DNA from: Microbulbifer sp. THAF38 | Lineage (GTDB): Bacteria > Pseudomonadota > Gammaproteobacteria > Pseudomonadales > Cellvibrionaceae | NCBI RefSeq assembly: GCF_009363535.1 | Contig: NZ_CP045369.1 | Location: forward strand, 1,066,501 to 1,130,500 | DNA: 64,000 bases | Reading direction: 5' to 3' | Shown: one piece after another, positions 58,878 through 64,000 of the stretch | Position numbering within the stretch: the stretch's first letter is position 1 | How the letters are laid out: each line of letters starts with the position of its first letter | The notes under the pieces: model-generated | Told to the model about the DNA's origin: nothing | What the model saw: the letters and a program-made list of their open reading frames with translations, nothing else | Database searches by the model: none | Program-made: the position numbers and the translations under genes

Positions 58878-60372
58878 TAATATCGGAGCACTATTGGTCC
58901 ATGAGCTAGTTGAAATACAAGCACAGATAGCCTCTCAAAACATAGCTGTTAAATATAAAGAACATGAATTGACTTATGGTGAGCTGAATCAAAAAGCAGA
59001 CCTATTTGCCAACTACTTAAAATCTACAGGTGTCAACCAAGACGATGTTGTTGCATTGTCGATGAAACGTTCTTTTGAAGTCATTATCGCGATGCTCGCT
59101 ATTTTAAAGTGCGGAGCTGCTTATCTTCCCATTGATGACAGAGCGCCTCTTGCAATCACCTTAAAAAATTTAAGCGAAGCAAGTGTTAAACATATAGTAT
59201 CAACAGGCGATTGTAGCGGTTTGCTTGAAGATGATCGACAGGCTATTGAATTTAAGGATTACAATCAAATACCGGACGTAGAACAGACCCAATTAGCGGT
59301 AATCACTTCTCGCGTAAATAAACACGAAGCTAGATGTTATGTCATGTTTACATCGGGCTCTACAGGAGAACCTAAAGGTGTTCAAATACCACATCGAGCT
59401 GTTGTTAGATTAGTTAAGGATACTAATTACATAAAGATTAAAGTATCAGACACAATTTTTCAGTTTGCACCACTCTCTTTTGATGCCTCGACGTTTGAAA
59501 TATGGGGAGCACTCTGTTCAGGGGCGACATTAGCACTTTATTCAGGTGTAATACTAGACCCTAAACTATTCTATCGGGAAATCAAAGATAACAAGGTGAC
59601 CATCCTTTGGCTTACCGCCGCACTTTTTCATTTAATTGCTACCCGATATATTAATGTACTGTCCACAGTGAATGTTGTGTTGGCCGGTGGCGACGTTTTG
59701 TATCCAAAAATGATCAACAAATTGCTAGAGACATATCCAGAAATAACTGTAATCAATGGGTATGGACCTACTGAAAATACGACGTTTACATGTTGCCATC
59801 GTATGACTCATGCTAACAGACCTAATTCTGTTGTCCCAATTGGCAAAGCGATTACCGGTACGGAAGTATTTATTTTGGATGGCCACTTAAAACCAGTTGA
59901 TGAAGGTGATGTTGGGGAATTAGTGGTTGCCGGTTTAGGGGTTTCTTTGGGTTACTTAAATAATAAAAGTGATAGCTTTTTTGAAAATTCGTCGATTGCT
60001 GGCGGCTTACTTTATAAAACCGGTGACTTAGTAAAAAGAAATGTTGACGGTGATATTGAATTTGTTGGTAGAAAAGATAATCAAGTCAAAATTAGAGGTT
60101 ATCGAGTGTCCCTTGAAGCTATCCAAAACAGTTTGCTTGAAGTAGAACATGTCGATGAGGCTGTGGTTTTATTGGAGCAACATGACACAGGAGAGCAGCT
60201 ACTCATCGCGTTCTTAAAAATTGCTAAACAAAGTGATTTGACAGCTAGAGATATCAAGCAATACCTCACAACCAAGATAGCAGATTATATGATTCCTGAA
60301 ATGATTGAATTCTGTTCCGAATTACCTATCACAAAAAATGGAAAAATCGATAAAAAAAGTTTGAAAAAATAG
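58867..60372 (+). CDS. Stand-alone amino-acid adenylation domain
   Basis: A 501-residue NRPS A domain that activates an amino acid as AMP ester. Core motifs: A3 FTSGSTGEPKGV, A4 FDASTFEIW, A5 NGYGPTENT, A7 YKTGDL, A8 GRKDNQVKIRGYRV, A10 NGKIDKK with the catalytic Lys. Reading the ten pocket positions by motif alignment to GrsA gives roughly D-A-F-L-V-A-G-T-F-K, near the Val code DAFWIGGTFK and Ile DAFFYGITFK. GTG start overlaps the upstream gene. The predicted substrate is a branched aliphatic amino acid (inference). Confidence 0.85.
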   Translation: MSYNNIGALLVHELVEIQAQIASQNIAVKYKEHELTYGELNQKADLFANYLKSTGVNQDDVVALSMKRSFEVIIAMLAILKCGAAYLPIDDRAPLAITLKNLSEASVKHIVSTGDCSGLLEDDRQAIEFKDYNQIPDVEQTQLAVITSRVNKHEARCYVMFTSGSTGEPKGVQIPHRAVVRLVKDTNYIKIKVSDTIFQFAPLSFDASTFEIWGALCSGATLALYSGVILDPKLFYREIKDNKVTILWLTAALFHLIATRYINVLSTVNVVLAGGDVLYPKMINKLLETYPEITVINGYGPTENTTFTCCHRMTHANRPNSVVPIGKAITGTEVFILDGHLKPVDEGDVGELVVAGLGVSLGYLNNKSDSFFENSSIAGGLLYKTGDLVKRNVDGDIEFVGRKDNQVKIRGYRVSLEAIQNSLLEVEHVDEAVVLLEQHDTGEQLLIAFLKIAKQSDLTARDIKQYLTTKIADYMIPEMIEFCSELPITKNGKIDKKSLKK

Positions 60373-60414
60373 AAACTCAATCGAAATTAACTCAATTGAT
60401 AGTAAGGAGAGAAA

Positions 60415-60654
60415 ATGAGTGAAGTTAAGATAAGTGAAGTAATTAGAGGTTTCTTTAATAATAAGCCAATCTTTAAAAACCTTTCCGATGAGCAAGACTT
60501 TTTTGACATAGGTGCTTCATCACTAACAGTAGTTGATTTGCAAATTCAAATAGAAGAAGTTCTTAATTTAGAGGTGGCTACCTCCAAATTAATGGAAAAT
60601 CCGACCCTAAATGGATGGATTTCTTCATATTTAGACGCATCTGAGAGAGCATAG
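60415..60654 (+). CDS. Stand-alone peptidyl carrier protein
   Basis: A 79-residue thiolation protein with the phosphopantetheine attachment Ser in FFDIGASSLTVVDL (near residue 43). Strong ribosome site TAAGGAG. It would receive the amino acid from the A domain and present it to the halogenase, as in the KtzC, BarA and SyrB1-T systems. Confidence 0.88.
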   Translation: MSEVKISEVIRGFFNNKPIFKNLSDEQDFFDIGASSLTVVDLQIQIEEVLNLEVATSKLMENPTLNGWISSYLDASERA

Positions 60655-60700
60655 TAGTCCAAATAATTAAATAGGATACATAATCCAAGTAGAGGGAATT

Positions 60701-61615
60701 ATGACCAAGAAATTTTCTTTAACTTCTGAAGAGTTAAAATCATTCCGTGAAAAAGGCTATGCAGGCCCTTTTGATTTATACGAAAGAAACGAAATTTTAG
60801 CAAAATATAAAAAGATCCGTGCCGCATTGTTCAATCGAGAAAATGCCGTTTACGATTTAGACAATAGAAGTCTTATTGCTGGTTACGATCGCCACTTCGA
60901 CGTTGATGAATTGACCCAGCATATTGTTCGTCATGAAATTGTTGACAAAATTTCTAGTATCTTAGGTCCTGACTTAATTTGTTGGCGCAGCGAGATGTTT
61001 CCGAAATATCCAGGTGATGAAGGTACCGATTGGCATCAAGCTGACACCTTTGCACATGCATCAGGTAAACCACAAGTAGTATGGCCGATGGAAAGCGGTT
61101 TCGGTGGTGCGGTTACCGTTTGGACAGCATTAACTGACGTAACAGAAGAAAATGGCTGCTTACGATTCATTCCTGGTACACATGAAGAAATGGTTTACGA
61201 CGAATCTTTGGAAATGAAGTACTCACCGGAAACTGTTAATTCAATGGAAAAAGATGGTATAAAACGTGGCTTTTTTGGCTACGATTACCGGAACCTACAA
61301 AAAGACAAAGACTTTGTGCCAAACGAAGATGATGCTGTTTCTATTGAAATGAATGCAGGTCAATTTGTCATTTTTTGGTCAACATTGATGCACTCTTCTT
61401 TACCTAACATCACAGAAAATCAAACACGTATGGCAGTTACTACGCGTTACGTGCCGTCCTCAGTGAAAATATACCCTGATTCTGATTACATTGACGAATA
61501 TGGTAGTAAGATATCGTTAAACAAATATGGTGTTGTTGTTGTTGCTGGTGAAAACAAAGAACCAAGTAATAGAGTAGTAACACATAACCTAAAAGGTACG
61601 CCTTTTACGGCATAA
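60701..61615 (+). CDS. SyrB2-type non-heme Fe(II)/2-oxoglutarate halogenase
   Basis: A 304-residue oxygenase-fold protein very like SyrB2. At the iron site the usual HxD/E carboxylate is replaced: TDWHQADTF gives His-Gln-Ala, leaving room for chloride. The distal His is in FWSTLMHSSLPN, and Arg in RMAVTTRY can bind 2-oxoglutarate. Strongly conserved stretches (FGGAVTVWTALTD, GFFGYDYR, YPDSD, ISLNKYGVV) place it in the carrier-protein-dependent chlorinase clade that chlorinates unactivated carbons of tethered amino acids. It follows the carrier gene by 46 bases. Confidence 0.93.
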   Translation: MTKKFSLTSEELKSFREKGYAGPFDLYERNEILAKYKKIRAALFNRENAVYDLDNRSLIAGYDRHFDVDELTQHIVRHEIVDKISSILGPDLICWRSEMFPKYPGDEGTDWHQADTFAHASGKPQVVWPMESGFGGAVTVWTALTDVTEENGCLRFIPGTHEEMVYDESLEMKYSPETVNSMEKDGIKRGFFGYDYRNLQKDKDFVPNEDDAVSIEMNAGQFVIFWSTLMHSSLPNITENQTRMAVTTRYVPSSVKIYPDSDYIDEYGSKISLNKYGVVVVAGENKEPSNRVVTHNLKGTPFTA

Positions 61616-61639
61616 CATGGTTATGTGGGTGTAGAAATA

Positions 61640-61668
61640 AAACTCCTTGTCAATTTGATAAGGAGTTT
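61640..61668 (+). terminator. Hairpin after halogenase gene
   Basis: Stem AAACTCCTT/AAGGAGTTT with an 11-base loop; no long T run follows, so activity is uncertain. Confidence 0.5.
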
Positions 61669-61757
61669 AAACCATTATAATAAAGTAAAAATACTCATCA
61701 GTATGCAGGGCGGTTGCACTACAAACCCTGGATAATGGCATAATGTCGCACTCTATA

Positions 61758-61950
61758 ATTGATGCTGCTATTAATGAAAAAGCCAGTCCCAAATACTTTT
61801 CAGCGCTGTAGTGGTATAGCGCGGAGGATCTGGTGCGCCTGAGACATTACGCGCTTAAATTACTCAAGCAGAATAAGAAGACAAAAATAGTATTTAAAAA
61901 ACGCCTTAAAGCAGACTTAAGTAACGATTAACTTTTGAAGCTTCTCAATG
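61758..61950 (+). pseudogene. ISAs1-type transposase C-terminal relic
   Basis: LRHYALKLLKQNKKTK and LKADLSND-stop-LLKLLNG match the end of ISAs1-family transposases. Only about 60 codons, with stops. Confidence 0.6.
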
Positions 61951-62119
61951 GAGAGCATCAGGCTGCTAATTTAAAGGATAGTCATTATTATTCATAACAA
62001 TATTGAGAATATCTCCGAACATGCTTAGATTGTAGTGTAATTTTCCTTTATCAGTACGGCAAGTCTGGCAACACTAAAATTAGTACGCTAATTCAGACCT
62101 TAAGTTGAGATTTTTAAGT

Positions 62120-64000
62120 ATGGAATTCATTCAGCGAATATATAAATCATCACCGATGATCATTTTATTCATCACATTCATTGTAATTCCCGCAAGTTTT
62201 TTTATTTTTCATGGGTATCAACATCTAGACAATAGTGTTCCTAAGAGTTCGGGAGAAATATCTGTTGAAGGTGTTCAGGCTAGTGTGAGAATTAGTACAG
62301 ATCCACAAGGTGTTAAGTATATCAATGCAGAAAGCGACTATGACGCCTATTTTTCCATGGGGTTTTTGCATGCACAGGACAGATTGTGGCAGCTAGAATT
62401 ACAACGCAGAGTGGCAACGGGAACATTGAGTGAGATTTTTGGCAAAAGTGCTCTGGATGTTGATATTTATATGCGCACAATGGGCATTGCTCGAAACGCA
62501 GTTGAATCATTTAATGTGATGAACGATGAAGCGAAGGCATCGTTGGTTGCTTATTCGGCAGGTATCAACAGTTGGATAGAGGCAAGTCATTCACTTCCTA
62601 TTGAATTCACTTTACTTGATATTGAACCTCAACGCTGGCAACCGATACACTCAGTTGCTTGGTTTAAAATGTTTGGGCTAGGATTATCGGGGGATTTTCA
62701 AAAAGATATTCAACGGCTTGTCATGTCTTCATTGCTTAATGATGACAAAGCAAACGCGTTAATGCCAAACAGAGATAAATTATTAACACAAGACACAAAA
62801 GAATTAACGCAAGTGTTTGCCGATGGCTTAAGCGTACTAGATGATATCAATGCTCAGCTGGAAAATGATTGGGGAATAGGCGGCAACAATGTAGGCAGTA
62901 ATGCTTGGGTTATTTCTGGTGAACACACCAACAATGGTTTTGCCTTGTTAGCAGCCGATCCTCATCTTGCTATTCAACTACCTTCTGTCTGGTATATGGT
63001 TTCTATTAAGGGAAACAAGGTAAATGCTTCCGGTGCAAGTATTGTTGGCCTTCCTATTATCATGCTAGGTAAAAACGAGCATATCGCGTGGGCCAGCACC
63101 AATATGATGGCCGATACCATGGACTTGTATTATGAAGAAATAAACTTAAGCAATAATCAGCAATATTTGCGAGGTAATACATGGAAGGACTTTACAACAT
63201 ATACCGAAAAGATCGCTGTTAAAGCCGATTTTCCATCCATGTTAAGAGAGCCACTAAAAGCGATTGAGATCCAAGTACGAACAACAGAAGAGGGCCCCAT
63301 TGTTTCAGACATTGTCAACGTGTTTCAACAACCTGTTTCATTGCGCTGGGTAGGCAACGAATCTAAAGATACCTCTTATGAAGCTTTTTTCCGCCTGAAT
63401 TATGCTAACAATTGGGCTTCCTTTAATCAAGCGCTAGATTTATTAATAACACCTGCTTTAAATGTCGTTTATGTTGATCATAAGCAAAACATCGGTCAAC
63501 TTGGCGCTGGTAAAATACCGATTAGAGGTCAAGGAAATGGCAGTTTGCCGGTGCCCGGATATGATTTAACCTACTCTTGGCAAGGGTTTATTCCACAGTC
63601 ACAAATGCCTCAACGTTACAATCCAAGTGAAGGCTACTTGGTTTCTGCTAATAATGCTGTGGTATCCACTGGTGTTGAGCATTTTATTTCAAACGATTTT
63701 GCAAGGCCTTATCGAGCACAACGGATAAAGGCGTTGATAGAAGAGAAGTTAAAGCAAGAAGAAAAACTATCAATAGCGGATCAGAAATTGATGCAACTTG
63801 ATATGTTTGATCTGGAAGTCGCACAAATATTGCCACGACTGACAGACATTGAGTCGAGTGACGAACATATTAATCAAATGCTAGACATTTTGCGCAATTG
63901 GCAAGGAGACACAAAAGCAGAAAATATTGGTCCTACCATTTTTTATACCTTGATTCGACATTTAAAGCACGCACTGCTAAGTGACGAGTTTCGAAGCTAT
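62120..64000 (+). CDS. Penicillin acylase-family amidohydrolase, 5' part
   Basis: An open frame to the window edge, 627 residues seen. An N-terminal membrane helix/signal (PMIILFITFIVIPASFFIF) is followed by the alpha chain (YFSMGFLHAQDRLWQLELQRR), a linker, and the self-cleavage point before Ser in NNVGSNAWVISG (near residue 260). AADPHLAIQLPSVWY follows as in Ntn-hydrolases of this family. Such enzymes cut acyl-amides: beta-lactam side chains, acyl-homoserine lactones, or fatty acids on siderophore precursors. Its substrate, and any link to the halogenase cluster, is inferred only. Confidence 0.88.
   Translation, partial: MEFIQRIYKSSPMIILFITFIVIPASFFIFHGYQHLDNSVPKSSGEISVEGVQASVRISTDPQGVKYINAESDYDAYFSMGFLHAQDRLWQLELQRRVATGTLSEIFGKSALDVDIYMRTMGIARNAVESFNVMNDEAKASLVAYSAGINSWIEASHSLPIEFTLLDIEPQRWQPIHSVAWFKMFGLGLSGDFQKDIQRLVMSSLLNDDKANALMPNRDKLLTQDTKELTQVFADGLSVLDDINAQLENDWGIGGNNVGSNAWVISGEHTNNGFALLAADPHLAIQLPSVWYMVSIKGNKVNASGASIVGLPIIMLGKNEHIAWASTNMMADTMDLYYEEINLSNNQQYLRGNTWKDFTTYTEKIAVKADFPSMLREPLKAIEIQVRTTEEGPIVSDIVNVFQQPVSLRWVGNESKDTSYEAFFRLNYANNWASFNQALDLLITPALNVVYVDHKQNIGQLGAGKIPIRGQGNGSLPVPGYDLTYSWQGFIPQSQMPQRYNPSEGYLVSANNAVVSTGVEHFISNDFARPYRAQRIKALIEEKLKQEEKLSIADQKLMQLDMFDLEVAQILPRLTDIESSDEHINQMLDILRNWQGDTKAENIGPTIFYTLIRHLKHALLSDEFRSY

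Larger units (their letters stand above)
61616..62119. other. Intergenic region with hairpin and IS relic
   Basis: Holds a terminator-like hairpin, an ISAs1-type remnant and the presumed promoter of the acylase gene. Confidence 0.5.

Noticed and set aside
60701..61615. Ordinary phytanoyl-CoA hydroxylase
   Set aside because: The iron-ligand carboxylate is replaced by Ala (HQA) and the surrounding blocks match SyrB2-type halogenases, so hydroxylase is the less likely reading.

Overview
The window looks like part of the chromosome of a marine gammaproteobacterium of the Microbulbifer/Cellvibrionales type. This is inferred from the yfgM-bamB-der order, a complete 13-gene nuo operon with fused nuoCD, a large TonB-dependent receptor, and the mix of cassette and natural-product genes. 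No rRNA or tRNA gene was seen.

Region 1 (1-22.3 kb) is mostly ordinary chromosome. It holds yfgM (partial), bamB, der, a succinate-semialdehyde dehydrogenase, trmO, two paralogous metallo-beta-lactamase-fold proteins, a methyltransferase, a GFA-family protein, a diheme cytochrome, a two-gene sulfolipid-type unit (sqdB plus a glycosyltransferase), a DsbD/ScsB plus TlpA-like pair, an Asp/Glu racemase-family protein, a TonB receptor and a ferritin-like protein. Region 2 (22.4-37.7 kb) is nuoA-N on the minus strand, encoding respiratory complex I.

Region 3 (38.1-54.8 kb) is the most unusual part. It reads as a chromosomal integron cassette array transcribed leftwards (minus strand), with small ORFs of typical cassette type (GNAT, VF530, DUF1963, YcxB-like, DUF5062-like, lipoproteins, hypotheticals). 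At most cassette boundaries a related, ORF-less group II intron-like element sits in the opposite (plus) orientation, with domain V/VI-like 3' ends. There are eight long copies and three or more fragments. The 5' exon is an attC-like hairpin and the 3' flank begins TTA, so the rebuilt empty site is CTTG/TTA(T/G), the attC core. Copies fall into size classes, two of them sharing the same internal deletion, and two cassette units are duplicated together with flanking introns. No integron integrase and no intron reverse transcriptase lies in the window. IS30, IS200/IS605 and IS5-type elements have inserted into the array, and a valS fragment with a heptanucleotide repeat lies at its left edge.

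Region 4 (54.8-64 kb) is AT-rich, full of transposase remnants, and carries a small biosynthetic cluster: a type II thioesterase, a Cys-nucleophile alpha/beta hydrolase (SyrC/CmaE-like shuttle), a stand-alone adenylation domain with a Val/Ile-like specificity code, a stand-alone peptidyl carrier protein, and a SyrB2-type non-heme iron halogenase in which Ala replaces the usual iron-binding carboxylate. A penicillin-acylase-family gene follows and runs off the window. Together the genes predict loading of an aliphatic amino acid on the carrier protein, chlorination of an unactivated carbon, then transfer or release.
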